A stretch of DNA of 64,000 nt from Parvibaculum sp041688015 (GCA_041688015.1 JBDNIY010000017.1:310001-374000); one strand, 5' to 3'; numbered from the stretch's first letter, positions 31,974-41,354 are shown. Translations and numbers: made by a program. The notes: generated by a model not told the origin, from the letters alone.

Positions 31974-32978
31974 ATGGAGATGCGCAAGCTCGGTTCACTC
32001 TGGCCTGTCAGCGCTCTGACACTGGGCGGCGGGGGCCTGGGTCAGATCTGGGGCCCGACGACAACGGACGAGGCCATCGCCACAGTGAGGCTGGCGGTCG
32101 ATCGTGGAATCAATCTGCTCGACCTGGCACCGCTCTATGGTGAAGCTGAGCGCGTGGTGGGCGCGGCCTTTGATGGCCAATGGCCATCGCATATGCGCGT
32201 CACGACCAAATGCATGATGGGCGCAAAACATTTTGGCGATATTGCAGGGCGGCTTGAAAAATCGATCCGTCTCAGTCTTGCCACGCTTCAGCGTGAACAG
32301 GCCGATGTCTATATCCTGCATGCCAATATTCACCCCGACGACTACGTTTATGAAGGCGATCCCACCTATCCCAATACTGGTGGGGTCACATGGTCGCGCT
32401 TTGTCGATGAGGTCGTGCCAACTTTTGAAAAGCTGAAAGCGCAAGGGCGGATCGGTGCTTGGGGTATCACGGGCATAGGCTTGCCGCACACGATCATGGA
32501 TGCGTTGCGCGATGCTGCCAAGCCTGCGGTCGTCCAAGCGATTGCCAATCTGATGGATAGCGCGGGTGCCCTCAAACGCTATGAAGAGCCTGCCGAACCG
32601 CGCAACATCATTCGCACAGCCAAGAACAACGATGTCGGCGTGATGGGGATTAGGGCCGTGCAGGCGGGCGCTTTGACGGTGGTGATTGATCGGCCGATGG
32701 CAGTGGATGATCCTGACATGCTGGACTATGTGAAGGCCGCTCCGTTCCGCGCGCTGGCCGCTGATATCGGCGAGGACCCGGCGGAACTGGCGCATGCCTA
32801 TGCGCTGGCGATGGAGGGCGTTGATACGCTGGTGCTGGGCATCAAGAACTGCGATGAGCTTGAAGCGGCCTTGAAGATTGAAGCGCGTGGCCCGCTAGAC
32901 GCTGAGATTATTGCGCGCATCGAAGCACTTGGGCTTCGCCGTCAAGTGCCGCGCATTCCGCTTGATGCGCCAATATGA
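31974..32978 (+). CDS. Aldo/keto reductase
   Basis: A 334-residue TIM-barrel oxidoreductase of the aldo/keto reductase family. The catalytic tetrad is visible: Asp and Tyr in LLDLAPLYGEAER, Lys in VTTKCMMG, and His in VYILHANIH. The phosphate-binding region near the C-terminus is present but divergent, so cofactor preference (NADPH most likely) is assumed from the family. It starts ten bases after folD and its stop overlaps the next start (ATGA), so at least these two are co-translated. Substrate unknown. Confidence 0.88.
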   Translation: MEMRKLGSLWPVSALTLGGGGLGQIWGPTTTDEAIATVRLAVDRGINLLDLAPLYGEAERVVGAAFDGQWPSHMRVTTKCMMGAKHFGDIAGRLEKSIRLSLATLQREQADVYILHANIHPDDYVYEGDPTYPNTGGVTWSRFVDEVVPTFEKLKAQGRIGAWGITGIGLPHTIMDALRDAAKPAVVQAIANLMDSAGALKRYEEPAEPRNIIRTAKNNDVGVMGIRAVQAGALTVVIDRPMAVDDPDMLDYVKAAPFRALAADIGEDPAELAHAYALAMEGVDTLVLGIKNCDELEAALKIEARGPLDAEIIARIEALGLRRQVPRIPLDAPI

Positions 32979-34495
32979 GGGTCGGCCTGGATCGCGTGCG
33001 ATCGTTGACAACCCGGCTTGTTATTTTGACAGGACTTGTATTGACGGGGATCGTGCTGACGGGGCTTGTGATGTCACAGGTGGCGCGGGCAGACGACCCG
33101 CGCGCGGCAGGCGGTATGCTCGACTGGTCGCATGGCGACATGGTGCGTGCGCTTGGTATTTTCGTGCCTGATCGGATGAAGACATTAGACGTGCCAGGCG
33201 TGGCGCTGGCGGTCGTGTCTGATGGCAAGATCGTCTATGCAGGCACCTTCGGCAAAGCCGATAGGGACGCAAAAATCCCGGTGACGCCCTCCACGCTTTT
33301 TGATGCGGGCGAGCTTGGCGAGACGGTCGCGGCCTATGGTGCGATCACCATGGTGGATGACAAACTTCTCTTTCTGGATGCCCCGCTGTCGCGCGATCTC
33401 ACAAAACCTTGGCTGAGCCATGCCGCTGACGACACGAAGATCACCTTGCGTGAGGTGCTGACGCATCGTTCTGGTCTTGGCGACAATGTCGCTCATCCTT
33501 CGCATACGACAGGCTTTGCGACCGGCACACGCTTTGCTCATTCTGGTGTCGGCTTTCTCTATCTGCAATATGTGATGGAAAGCCTTAGCGGTCACTCGTT
33601 TGATGACGTGATGCGCGCGCGCGTCTTCAAACCCATTGGCATGGAGGCGTCGGGCTATGTCCCTACGCCAGCAGAGCGTGGACAGATCGCGCAAGGCTAT
33701 GTGCCGCTGAGCTTCGTGTTGACGATTTTCTATCTGCCCTTTGTCATTTCCTTTGTCATCATTCTGGTAGCGGTCTGGGCGATCTCATGGTTCATGTTGC
33801 AGCGTCGCATTGATCTGGTGGATTTTGCCTGGCCAAGTTTGGGCGCGACGATTTTTTCTATGACAATTGTGTGGTGGGGCCTTGGGCTCACGCTGGCTGT
33901 CTTCGTCATCGGGGTGGCTGTCATTTGTGCGCTTGTTATCACCATGCTAGGCGGTTTTGCTTATTACCTTCTCTATATTGTTGGCGTCGCGCGTGCGCGT
34001 GACGGGATCATCTCGCGTGGCGGCGGCGGCAGAGAAAGCATGATTGTCTTGCTGGCGGTCGCGATCGCGTTTGGCGGATTTTTTCCCGCGCTCAACTGGT
34101 CTATTCCGGTTAAACGCTTAAACGTATTGCAAGGTGCGTCGATGGCCAATGTGGCGTCGTCCTTTCACACAACCGCGCCGGATATGGCTCGGTTTATGAT
34201 TGATGTGATGGAAGCCGATAGATTTAGCGATGCATTGAACAGCCGTATGCTGAACGAACGTGTCGAAGTAAGCGGTCCTTTTTATTGGTCGTTGATTTCT
34301 GGTGTGCGGGTCGATGGCAGAAAGGAAACCTTCTGGACGCGCGGGTCGGTGATGGGCTTTGAAAGCCTGATGGTGATGGACCCTGTGCGGCGTGTCGGTG
34401 TTGTCGTTTTGACCAATAGTCGCTCAGGTGGCGAACTTGCGCAGGACATTGTGCGCAATGTGCTTGGCATGGAAGCCGTTTGGTCGCTGCCGTAA
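32975..34495 (+). CDS. Serine-hydrolase (S12/beta-lactamase-fold) pseudoenzyme with membrane domain
   Basis: A 506-residue protein with an N-terminal signal/anchor, a beta-lactamase/CubicO-type domain, and a middle hydrophobic region of about four to five helices (about residues 248-385) before the rest of the fold resumes. The fold is recognisable (LTHRSGLGDN, MESLSGHSFDDVM, VVVLTNSRSGGE), but the catalytic motifs are lost. The Ser-x-x-Lys site reads AGELGE, the Tyr-x-Asn site reads HSG, and the His/Lys-x-Gly site near the C-terminus reads TRGSVMG. It is thus unlikely to acylate substrates. The start overlaps the aldo/keto reductase stop. A binding or sensing role in the envelope is possible. 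Confidence 0.8.
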   Translation: MRVGLDRVRSLTTRLVILTGLVLTGIVLTGLVMSQVARADDPRAAGGMLDWSHGDMVRALGIFVPDRMKTLDVPGVALAVVSDGKIVYAGTFGKADRDAKIPVTPSTLFDAGELGETVAAYGAITMVDDKLLFLDAPLSRDLTKPWLSHAADDTKITLREVLTHRSGLGDNVAHPSHTTGFATGTRFAHSGVGFLYLQYVMESLSGHSFDDVMRARVFKPIGMEASGYVPTPAERGQIAQGYVPLSFVLTIFYLPFVISFVIILVAVWAISWFMLQRRIDLVDFAWPSLGATIFSMTIVWWGLGLTLAVFVIGVAVICALVITMLGGFAYYLLYIVGVARARDGIISRGGGGRESMIVLLAVAIAFGGFFPALNWSIPVKRLNVLQGASMANVASSFHTTAPDMARFMIDVMEADRFSDALNSRMLNERVEVSGPFYWSLISGVRVDGRKETFWTRGSVMGFESLMVMDPVRRVGVVVLTNSRSGGELAQDIVRNVLGMEAVWSLP

Positions 34496-34514
34496 CGTCG
34501 GAGGGATGAGGCAG

Positions 34515-35186
34515 ATGGAAGCGTTCAAAACCATTCGCGCGCGTGCTGTGAAGCGACAGGGCAGTGAGGCGGCGCTCAAAGAGCGATTGATGAAACCCAA
34601 ATCATCTGCTGCACTTAAGAAAATTTCGGATGACCGATGGCTCGCCGCTATGACCAAGGCGGTTTTTAAGGCGGGGTTCTCGTGGAAGGTTATTGACAGC
34701 AAGTGGTCGGGTTTTGAGGAGGCCTTTGAAAGATTTGATCCGCACCGCGTCGCGTTCTTTTCGGGCGATGATCTGGGCCGGTTGGTGTCGGACACGCGCA
34801 TCGTGCGCAATGGTGCAAAGATCAAGGCGGCGGTTGAGAATGCACGGTTTGTTACCGAGCTGATCAAGGAACATGGGTCGGCAGGCGCTTTTTTTGCTGC
34901 ATCGAAACCAGAAAACTATGTGGACCTGCTGGCAACGCTGAAAAAACGTGCCAGCCGTATGTCTGGCATTACGGCGCAATACTTTCTACGCTTTCAGGGT
35001 GTCGATAGCTGGATCATGTCGCCGTCGGTCGTTGCTGCACTGGTCAAGGCGGGTATCGTCGATAAAGCCCCGACCTCACAGAAAGCGCTGCGGGCGACGC
35101 AAGATGCATTCAATACATGGCAAAAAGAATGCGGCTGCTCGTTGACCGAGATCAGCCGCATTCTTGCGATGTCAATAGATGGGTGA
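34515..35186 (+). CDS. DNA-3-methyladenine glycosylase I-like protein
   Basis: A 223-residue helical protein of the Tag family (COG2818). ATG 34515 is preferred because GGAGGG lies nine bases upstream; the ATG at 34506 is too close to it. Features include WLAAMTKAVFKAGFSWKVID, FERFDPHRVAFFSGDDL and RNGAKIKAAVENA, matching the helix-hairpin-helix glycosylase core in which aromatic residues hold the flipped base. Unlike short Tag proteins it carries an extra N-terminal stretch (about 30 residues), as in an alphaproteobacterial subgroup. Zinc-ligand Cys/His residues of E. coli Tag are not evident. It probably removes alkylated bases from DNA. It may be transcribed with the gene upstream. Confidence 0.78.
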   Translation: MEAFKTIRARAVKRQGSEAALKERLMKPKSSAALKKISDDRWLAAMTKAVFKAGFSWKVIDSKWSGFEEAFERFDPHRVAFFSGDDLGRLVSDTRIVRNGAKIKAAVENARFVTELIKEHGSAGAFFAASKPENYVDLLATLKKRASRMSGITAQYFLRFQGVDSWIMSPSVVAALVKAGIVDKAPTSQKALRATQDAFNTWQKECGCSLTEISRILAMSIDG

Positions 35187-35213
35187 AGCTAAGGGTTAGC
35201 CTTCAGCTTTTTT
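35186..35213 (+). terminator. Possible terminator between tag-like and ppa genes
   Basis: AAGCT ... AGCTT with an inner AGG/CCT pairing forms a bulged hairpin starting at the tag-like stop, followed by a run of T. It overlaps the convergent ppa 3' end. The stem is imperfect. Confidence 0.35.
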
Positions 35214-35732
35214 GGCCGCTTCAATCGCATCCATGATGATCTGGCGTGCTTCGGCGGCGTCGCCCCAGCGTTCGATCTTCACCCATTTGTCTTTTTCGAG
35301 ATCCTTATAGTGCTCGAAAAAATGCGCAACGCGCTGGATATAGACCTCCGGCAGATCGGTGTAGTTTAACGTGTTCTTGTAATAAGGATTGAGCTTCTCG
35401 ACCGGGACGGCGATAATTTTTTCGTCCTGTCCGGCCTCATCATGCATGATGAGAACGCCGATGGGCCGCGCTCGCACAACTGCACCCGGCACAACGGGGA
35501 TGCGGCTGACGACGAGGACGTCCACCGGATCGCCGTCGTCAGATAGCGTGTGCGGGATGAAGCCGTAATTGGCTGGATACTGCATGGCCGTGTGAATGAA
35601 ACGGTCCACGAACATGGCACCTGAGGCCTTGTCCATTTCGTATTTTACGGGGTGGCCGCCATGCGGCACCTCGACGATGACATTCACATCTTCGGGCGGG
35701 TTCACGCCGATCGGGATGGCTTCAATACGCAT
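35196..35732 (-). CDS. ppa: Inorganic pyrophosphatase
   Basis: A 178-residue family I soluble pyrophosphatase. Metal-binding acidic residues lie in DDGDPVDVLVV, and MHDEAGQDEKIIAV and ELVYNKTL-like central segments (here YYKNTLNYTDLPEVYIQ) follow. PANYGFIPHTL is the family's early motif. It hydrolyses pyrophosphate, pulling biosynthetic reactions forward; a fitting neighbour is argininosuccinate synthase, which releases pyrophosphate and whose stop overlaps the ppa start by one base. The two genes should be co-transcribed. Confidence 0.95.
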   Translation of the reverse strand: MRIEAIPIGVNPPEDVNVIVEVPHGGHPVKYEMDKASGAMFVDRFIHTAMQYPANYGFIPHTLSDDGDPVDVLVVSRIPVVPGAVVRARPIGVLIMHDEAGQDEKIIAVPVEKLNPYYKNTLNYTDLPEVYIQRVAHFFEHYKDLEKDKWVKIERWGDAAEARQIIMDAIEAAKKAEG

Positions 35733-36964
35733 CAGACTTTGGTCCGTTGGTTACGCGCCGCCAGTAGTCGCAGTCGCAGCGCATTGAGTTTGATAAAGCC
35801 TTGAGCATCTTTCTGGTCGTAGGCGCCTGCGTCGTCCTCGAAGGTCACATGAGCCTCTGAATAGAGCGAATAGGGGGAGGTGCGGCCAACGACGGTGGTG
35901 TTGCCCTTGTAGAGTTTAACGCGAACCGAGCCGGTCACCATTTCCTGGCTCTTGTCGATCAAAGCCTGCAACATTTCGCGTTCAGGCGACCACCAGAAAC
36001 CGTTGTAAATCAGCTCGGCATAACGTGGCATGATCTCGTCTTTTAGATGCGCTGCGCCGCGATCGAGTGTGATCGTTTCGATGCCGCGATGGGCCACGAG
36101 GAGGACCGTGCCGCCTGGTGTCTCATAAACGCCGCGCGACTTCATGCCGACGAAACGGTTTTCGACGAGATCGAGACGGCCAATGCCATTGACCCCGCCA
36201 AGCTCGTTGAGTTTGGTGAGCAGCGTTGCGGGCGACATTTTCACGCCATCGATGGAGACGGCATCGCCCTTTTCAAAGCCGACCTCGATATAGGTTGGCT
36301 TGTCGGGGGCATCTTCAGGCGAGACGGAGCGCGAATAGATATATTCGGGCGCTTCTTGTGCGGGGTCTTCCAACACTTTGCCTTCAGCCGAGATGTGCAG
36401 AAGGTTTGCATCGACCGAGAAGGGCGCTTCGCCGCGCTTGTCTTTGGAAATCGGGATTTGGTGCTTTTCGGCAAACTGTATGAGCGTGGTGCGCGACGTC
36501 AGGTCCCATTCACGCCAAGGGGCGATCACTTTGATGTCGGGGTTGAGCGCATAGTAGCCAAGTTCGAAGCGGACCTGATCATTGCCTTTGCCGGTCGCGC
36601 CATGGCAGACGGCGTCGGCACCGGTGAGCTTGGCGATTTCGATCTGGCGTTTGGCGATGAGCGGGCGGGCGATGGAGGTACCCAGCAGATAGATACCTTC
36701 ATAGAGTGCGTTGGCACGAAACATCGGGAAGACATAGTCGCGGACAAATTCTTCGCGCAAATCCTCGATGAAGATTTCCTTGATGCCGAGCATTTCGGCC
36801 TTCTTGCGCGCCGGCTCCAACTCTTCGCCCTGACCCAGATCGGCGGTGAAGGTCACCACTTCGCAGTCATAGGTTGTCTGTAGCCATTTCAGGATGATGG
36901 AGGTGTCGAGCCCGCCCGAATAGGCCAGCACGACCTTTTTCACGTCTTTGGTTTCGCCGCTCAT
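35732..36964 (-). CDS. argG: Argininosuccinate synthase
   Basis: A 410-residue enzyme of arginine biosynthesis that joins citrulline and aspartate using ATP, forming AMP and pyrophosphate. The ATP-pyrophosphatase P-loop LAYSGGLDTS is at about residue 13-22. Other conserved segments are GKGNDQVRFE, DKRGEAPFSVD and ETPGGTVL. Full length, with a normal start. It overlaps ppa by one base, a plausible functional coupling because ppa destroys the pyrophosphate product. Divergent from a membrane glycosyltransferase-like gene across a 219-base intergenic region. Confidence 0.97.
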   Translation of the reverse strand: MSGETKDVKKVVLAYSGGLDTSIILKWLQTTYDCEVVTFTADLGQGEELEPARKKAEMLGIKEIFIEDLREEFVRDYVFPMFRANALYEGIYLLGTSIARPLIAKRQIEIAKLTGADAVCHGATGKGNDQVRFELGYYALNPDIKVIAPWREWDLTSRTTLIQFAEKHQIPISKDKRGEAPFSVDANLLHISAEGKVLEDPAQEAPEYIYSRSVSPEDAPDKPTYIEVGFEKGDAVSIDGVKMSPATLLTKLNELGGVNGIGRLDLVENRFVGMKSRGVYETPGGTVLLVAHRGIETITLDRGAAHLKDEIMPRYAELIYNGFWWSPEREMLQALIDKSQEMVTGSVRVKLYKGNTTVVGRTSPYSLYSEAHVTFEDDAGAYDQKDAQGFIKLNALRLRLLAARNQRTKV

Positions 36965-37183
36965 TTTCGCTCCCGGATCGGTTCGTCAAAAGCGGGGCGA
37001 GACCGGCTGGGCATGCCCCCGCTGCGCGGCACTATAGGCAAATCGTGCGGTGCAGCAAGGGGGGTATGGACGCGTGACATTTGGCGCTGATTTCAATGGC
37101 TTGGAGTGCCCGCACGGAATTTTAACCCTGTCACGGTTTAGTAAGAGAAATCAGGATTCCCGACCTATGGCTGCAAAATAACC

Positions 37184-38839
37184 ATGAATATGATCATGAC
37201 TGGAGGTACCGAGGGGGATACAGCTCGGTTTCGGGCCCTCGTTATGCGTGTTTCGGCTGTCATTCTAGTGCTTTTGGCGGCGGAGTTCGTGGCGATCCTT
37301 GTCGTCAATGGCGGCCATTTTACCTTCTCCTTTGACGATCCATACATCCATCTTGCTATGGCCGAAGAAATTTTGAAGGGCCACTACGGCATTAATGACA
37401 GCGAAAGTGCGGCCGCCGCCTCGTCTATTCTTTATCCCTTCTTGCTGGCACCCTTGCTGGCGCTGGGGTTTGGCCAATTTGCGGCGCTGGCGTCCAATGT
37501 TGTTGGGGCCTTGGCGATCGGCGTGGCCGCTTGCGGCGTGTTGGTGGAAGTTAGATTGCCGGTGGAACGATTGCCGCGCCTGACGCTCGCCATCGGGGCA
37601 CTGGTCTTGGGATCCGGCCTTGTCAGCCTCACCTTTTCGGGACTTGAGCACACGTTGCAGGCGGCTGATGCGCTGGCTTGCCTGTGGGGGCTGGTGCATT
37701 ACTTGAACAGGCGGCGCGTCAGCCCTTGGTGGATTGCGGCACTCATTCTCGCCCCGTTGATCCGCTATGAGGGAGCTTCCATTCTGGCGGCAGGTATTCT
37801 GATTCTTCTTCTCAAGCGGGAGTGGCGCTGGGTAGTGCTGGCCGGCGTTATTGGGTTTGGGCTTGTCGGTGGCTTTTCCGCTTTTCTTTTGCATCTGGGT
37901 TTGTCGTTTCTGCCGTCCTCGGTTCTGGTGAAGTCCGGCGAGTTGGCAAGTGGCATGCCGGGTGACGTCTTGGGGTTATTCAACGGCTTTGTGACGACGC
38001 TTGGCGCTAATATTCAAGACCCCCGCGCGATCCCGATGCTGGTCGGCATTGTTTTTTGTGGGGCGCCTTTTCTCAAGGCGGCGCATCGATCTAGTAATCC
38101 CGCAAGCTGGGATGATCGCGCCTTTATCGGCCTCTTCTGTGCGCTCATTGCGTTGGCGCATCTGACGCTTGGGGCCTATGGCTGGTTTGCGCGCTATGAA
38201 ATCTATGTGCATTTGATTTTGCTGCTCGGCATTGTGGCAATCTATGCAGAGCGGTTTGCGCCTCATCTGGAGCGAGTAGACGCGCGAGCCGTGGTTTGGT
38301 TCAGCGCGAGTTTTCTTTTGCTCACAATCCGTTGGGTGGCCATGGTGCCTGCAACCGTGATCGCGTCTCAGAACATCTATCAGCAGCAATATCAGATGCA
38401 TCGATTTGTAAGTGATGTCTGGAAAGCGCCAGTCGCCGTCAACGATCTGGGTTGGGTCAGCTTTGAAAATGAAAACTATGTGCTCGATCTACTCGGGCTT
38501 GGTTCGGAAACGGCGCGTAAATTGCGTTTGGCTCATCCGGCAACAGGCGCGTGGATGCAACAGCTCTCGGTTGATCACAATGTTCATCTGGCCATGATTT
38601 CTCGCGGCTGGTTTGCGCAAGTACCATGTCAGTGGGTGCCGCTTGGCGCATTACGACTTGCCAGTGAGCCTGTTTCCGTGCCCTTCGATCAAGTCACATT
38701 TTATGCGATGGTTGTCAGCGAGGCGAAGGGCATTCAAGCTAAAATCAGGACCTACGCACCGCAATTTGCCAGTGGCGTGCGGTTTGAGTTTTCTGACCTC
38801 GATCATGTCTCTTCGCGCAAGGCGGGTTGCGCCGATTAA
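37184..38839 (+). CDS. GT-C-like polytopic membrane protein of unknown function
   Basis: A 551-residue protein with about ten to eleven hydrophobic helices and a soluble C-terminal region. After the first helix there is an exported loop with FSFDDPYIHLAMAEEI; paired acidic residues followed by Tyr in this loop are typical of GT-C glycosyltransferases that use polyprenyl-phosphate sugars. No specific family is recognised. The C-terminal soluble part (about 410-551) contains VAVNDLGWVSFENENYVLDLLGLG. The start is uncertain because a GGAGG lies inside the frame at 37201. It is isolated between argG and an ABM-domain gene, so a cell-surface polysaccharide or lipid role is only suggested. Confidence 0.7.
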   Translation: MNMIMTGGTEGDTARFRALVMRVSAVILVLLAAEFVAILVVNGGHFTFSFDDPYIHLAMAEEILKGHYGINDSESAAAASSILYPFLLAPLLALGFGQFAALASNVVGALAIGVAACGVLVEVRLPVERLPRLTLAIGALVLGSGLVSLTFSGLEHTLQAADALACLWGLVHYLNRRRVSPWWIAALILAPLIRYEGASILAAGILILLLKREWRWVVLAGVIGFGLVGGFSAFLLHLGLSFLPSSVLVKSGELASGMPGDVLGLFNGFVTTLGANIQDPRAIPMLVGIVFCGAPFLKAAHRSSNPASWDDRAFIGLFCALIALAHLTLGAYGWFARYEIYVHLILLLGIVAIYAERFAPHLERVDARAVVWFSASFLLLTIRWVAMVPATVIASQNIYQQQYQMHRFVSDVWKAPVAVNDLGWVSFENENYVLDLLGLGSETARKLRLAHPATGAWMQQLSVDHNVHLAMISRGWFAQVPCQWVPLGALRLASEPVSVPFDQVTFYAMVVSEAKGIQAKIRTYAPQFASGVRFEFSDLDHVSSRKAGCAD

Positions 38840-39180
38840 TCTCGACAGGGCTTGGCGTGGAACTTTGCGGGCAGGTCCGCCTCGGGGATCAGCAGGTCGT
38901 CGGTGAGGGTCAGCCAGATTTCCTCAATAAGTTCTGCTTTGCCTTCGCCTTGGGGCGTGGAGTGGGCCTGCGTGGCTGTGTAGGCGGCAAACGCCTTGTC
39001 GCGGTCTGACTTTTGCGGCCACCGCGCATAGGCGACCCAATCGCCGTTTTCGGCCTGATGCAGACGCGATCCGCCGCCGCCATGATGGGTTATAATGTAT
39101 TGCGTGATGTCGTGCCAGCGACGTTTAAAATCTGCGACATGTTCAGGCGCAACGCGCCAGCGATAGATGGTAGCCTGCAT
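38836..39180 (-). CDS. Antibiotic biosynthesis monooxygenase (ABM)-like protein
   Basis: A 114-residue dimeric alpha/beta-barrel-like protein. It begins ATIYRWRVAPEHVADFKRRW, has a His-rich loop (ITHHGGGGSRLH) and a strand GDWVAYARWPQ followed by a helix, as in ABM-fold proteins. These can be small monooxygenases, haem-degrading enzymes or proteins of unknown role. No catalytic call is possible. It overlaps the end of the convergent membrane-protein gene by four bases and lies 61 bases downstream of rlmN on the same strand, so it may be in the rlmN transcript. Confidence 0.7.
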   Translation of the reverse strand: MQATIYRWRVAPEHVADFKRRWHDITQYIITHHGGGGSRLHQAENGDWVAYARWPQKSDRDKAFAAYTATQAHSTPQGEGKAELIEEIWLTLTDDLLIPEADLPAKFHAKPCRD

Positions 39181-39241
39181 GACTGTCCTCCTTGGTCGTG
39201 TCGCTCCCCAGCGTTTTAGATGTCGTGTGTCGAGTGCCGTC

Positions 39242-40456
39242 TCAAGCGGTCGGACTGGTGTCGGTTGCCTGTTTCTTGAAGCGGTCGCTGGCGCGGGCTT
39301 TCACGGTTTCGCTTTTGAGCTGTCCGCAGGCGGCCATGATGTCGCGTCCGCGTGGTGTGCGCACGGGGCTGGCGTAGCCTGCACGATTGACGATATCGGC
39401 GAATTTTTCGATGGTTGCCCAGTCGGAACATTCGTATGGGCTGCCCGGCCATGGGTTGAACGGGATCAGGTTGATCTTAGCCGGGATACCACTCAGTAGA
39501 CGGACGAGTACCTTGGCATCGGCCAAGCTGTCGTTGATGCCCTTGAGCATGACATATTCAAAGGTGATGCGGCGCGCATTGGATAGGCCGGGATAGTTGC
39601 GGCAGGCGTCGAGCAATTGAGCAATTGGGTATTTCTTGTTGATCGGCACAAGTTTGTTGCGGATCTCGTCGGTAACGCCATGCAGCGAGATTGCCAGCAT
39701 GGAACCGATTTCCTCGCCTGCACGGATGATTTCCGGCACAACGCCGGAAGTCGAGAGGGTGATGCGGCGCTTGGACAGTGACAGGCCTTCGCCATCGGCA
39801 ACGATGTTGAGCGCGTCGCGTACATTCTCAAAGTTATAGAGCGGCTCGCCCATGCCCATCATGACGATGTTGGTGACGAGGCGATCATCGGAATTGCGGT
39901 TTGAATTGGGCCATTCACCAAGGGCGTCGCGCGCGACCAGTAACTGGCCGACGATTTCGCCCGCCGTCAGGTTGCGCACCAGATTTTGTGTGCCAGTGTG
40001 GCAGAAGGTGCAGGTGAGCGTGCAGCCGACCTGCGATGAAATGCAAAGCGTGCCGCGACCTTCTTCAGGGATGTAAACGGCTTCAACTTCGGGGCCGGGG
40101 GTGCCGGGTTTGTCGGCGGCGAGGCGGAGTAGCCATTTGCGCGTGCCATCGACCGATTTCTGTTCAGTGACGATCTCGGGGCGTGCCAGTGAGAAGGCTT
40201 GCGCAAATCGTGTGCGCAGGTCTTTTGACAGCGTCGTCATCTCGGCGAAGTCTGTGAGGCCGCGCGTGTAGATGCCGTTCCAGAGTTGGGTGATGCGCAT
40301 CTTGATGTCGCGCTGCGGCAGACCGAAGGCGATCAGAGCCTCACCCAATTCGGCGCGGCTCATTCCTAACAAGTTGGTTTGGCCAAGCTGATTGATGCGC
40401 CCCGGTGTCGGGCTGGCGGTGAACGGCTTGTGAGCGATATCGAGGCTTTGCGCCAT
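39242..40456 (-). CDS. rlmN: 23S rRNA/tRNA m2A methyltransferase RlmN
   Basis: A 404-residue radical SAM enzyme that methylates C2 of A2503 in 23S rRNA and A37 in some tRNAs. The 4Fe-4S cluster motif CTLTCTFC is visible, preceded by CISSQVG. The GMGEPL segment is the SAM-binding GGEP-type element (here NIVMMGMGEPLYN), and the conserved catalytic cysteine near the C-terminus lies in IMAACGQL. Full length compared with family. RlmN next to an IalB-like gene and near argG is a common alphaproteobacterial order. The ribosome-binding site before ATG 40456 is weak. Confidence 0.95.
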   Translation of the reverse strand: MAQSLDIAHKPFTASPTPGRINQLGQTNLLGMSRAELGEALIAFGLPQRDIKMRITQLWNGIYTRGLTDFAEMTTLSKDLRTRFAQAFSLARPEIVTEQKSVDGTRKWLLRLAADKPGTPGPEVEAVYIPEEGRGTLCISSQVGCTLTCTFCHTGTQNLVRNLTAGEIVGQLLVARDALGEWPNSNRNSDDRLVTNIVMMGMGEPLYNFENVRDALNIVADGEGLSLSKRRITLSTSGVVPEIIRAGEEIGSMLAISLHGVTDEIRNKLVPINKKYPIAQLLDACRNYPGLSNARRITFEYVMLKGINDSLADAKVLVRLLSGIPAKINLIPFNPWPGSPYECSDWATIEKFADIVNRAGYASPVRTPRGRDIMAACGQLKSETVKARASDRFKKQATDTSPTA

Positions 40457-40590
40457 GGGGAGGCCTGATCGTGAAAATGGTACGCCAACGAGGCGCCCCT
40501 TTCAGGCCACCTTGATTAGCGTTTCATAGCACAAATGCCGCCGGGGCCGCCAATGGTGCCAGAAAATGGCTCAAATGTGGGAAAAATCAC

Positions 40591-41154
40591 CTATTTCGGA
40601 CAGGCGCTGTCGATCTTGGTCAAGGCGTTGGACGAGCCTTTAAGCGAATAGGTATCCGTCGTCAGCGTGTTGCGCGACGAGGTGCCCTTGATGATCATGC
40701 TAGCCCCCGCGCGAAGCGCCTGGACCATCTTGCCCTCGTCCTTGGCATTGTCGAGCCAAGCCCAGTTTTGATGTTCGCCGCCTTCCGAGACGCCCGAAAA
40801 CATCTGAAAACGGGTGCTATCGATCATAGCAAAGGGCTTGGATGTGGCCAAAAAGGGATAGCCGATACGCATGCTGATTTCGTTACGAATATTGCGGCCG
40901 GGGCGGTGGGTGACCATGAAATAGATATCGCCGCGCGTCGCCCCTTTGGGCAATTGCTGCTTGGGCTCTGATAGCACATAGCAAATGCGATCCTTGCCGG
41001 TTCCATAGGTATAGGCCGCCCAATTATCATATTTTCCTAGCAGCTTTGGGGCGTCTGCCGCAAAGGCGGGGCTGGCAAATAATCCGGAAAATGCAATCAC
41101 CGCGAAGGCCATGACCGCCAAAGGGGCCGCAAATAAGCGCGTGCATTTCAGCAT
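40591..41154 (-). CDS. IalB-like invasion-associated locus B family protein
   Basis: A 187-residue exported protein with a Sec signal peptide (residues about 1-32, ending AFAAD). It contains WAAYTYGTGKDRICYVLSEP and a C-terminal LKGSSNALTKIDSACPK, family features of IalB proteins. Two Cys (one in ICYVLSEP, one in DSACPK) could form a disulphide. In Bartonella IalB is linked to erythrocyte invasion, but homologues are widespread in free-living Alphaproteobacteria, where the function is unknown. It sits 134 bases upstream of rlmN on the same strand. Confidence 0.85.
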   Translation of the reverse strand: MLKCTRLFAAPLAVMAFAVIAFSGLFASPAFAADAPKLLGKYDNWAAYTYGTGKDRICYVLSEPKQQLPKGATRGDIYFMVTHRPGRNIRNEISMRIGYPFLATSKPFAMIDSTRFQMFSGVSEGGEHQNWAWLDNAKDEGKMVQALRAGASMIIKGTSSRNTLTTDTYSLKGSSNALTKIDSACPK

Positions 41155-41354
41155 TAATTCAGACTCGTTTGTTCACATTGAGGTCGGTCACCATACCGAT
41201 GTTGCGGGGTAAATTCCAGCGGCACTTGGAAAAAGGGCTGATTTCAGCGCTGAAATACAACTTATATGGCGGGGCATGCGCTGCTTGTGGTAAATCTGCC
41301 CCTAGGAAAATTCATCCAAAAGAAATTCACCCATACCAGAGACAGGGAACGCCC

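Noticed and set aside
41169..41354. Cys-rich N-terminal extension of the quinone reductase frame
   Set aside because: The internal ATG at 41355 has a better ribosome-binding sequence and gives the usual family start; the extension has no similarity and runs through the likely promoter.
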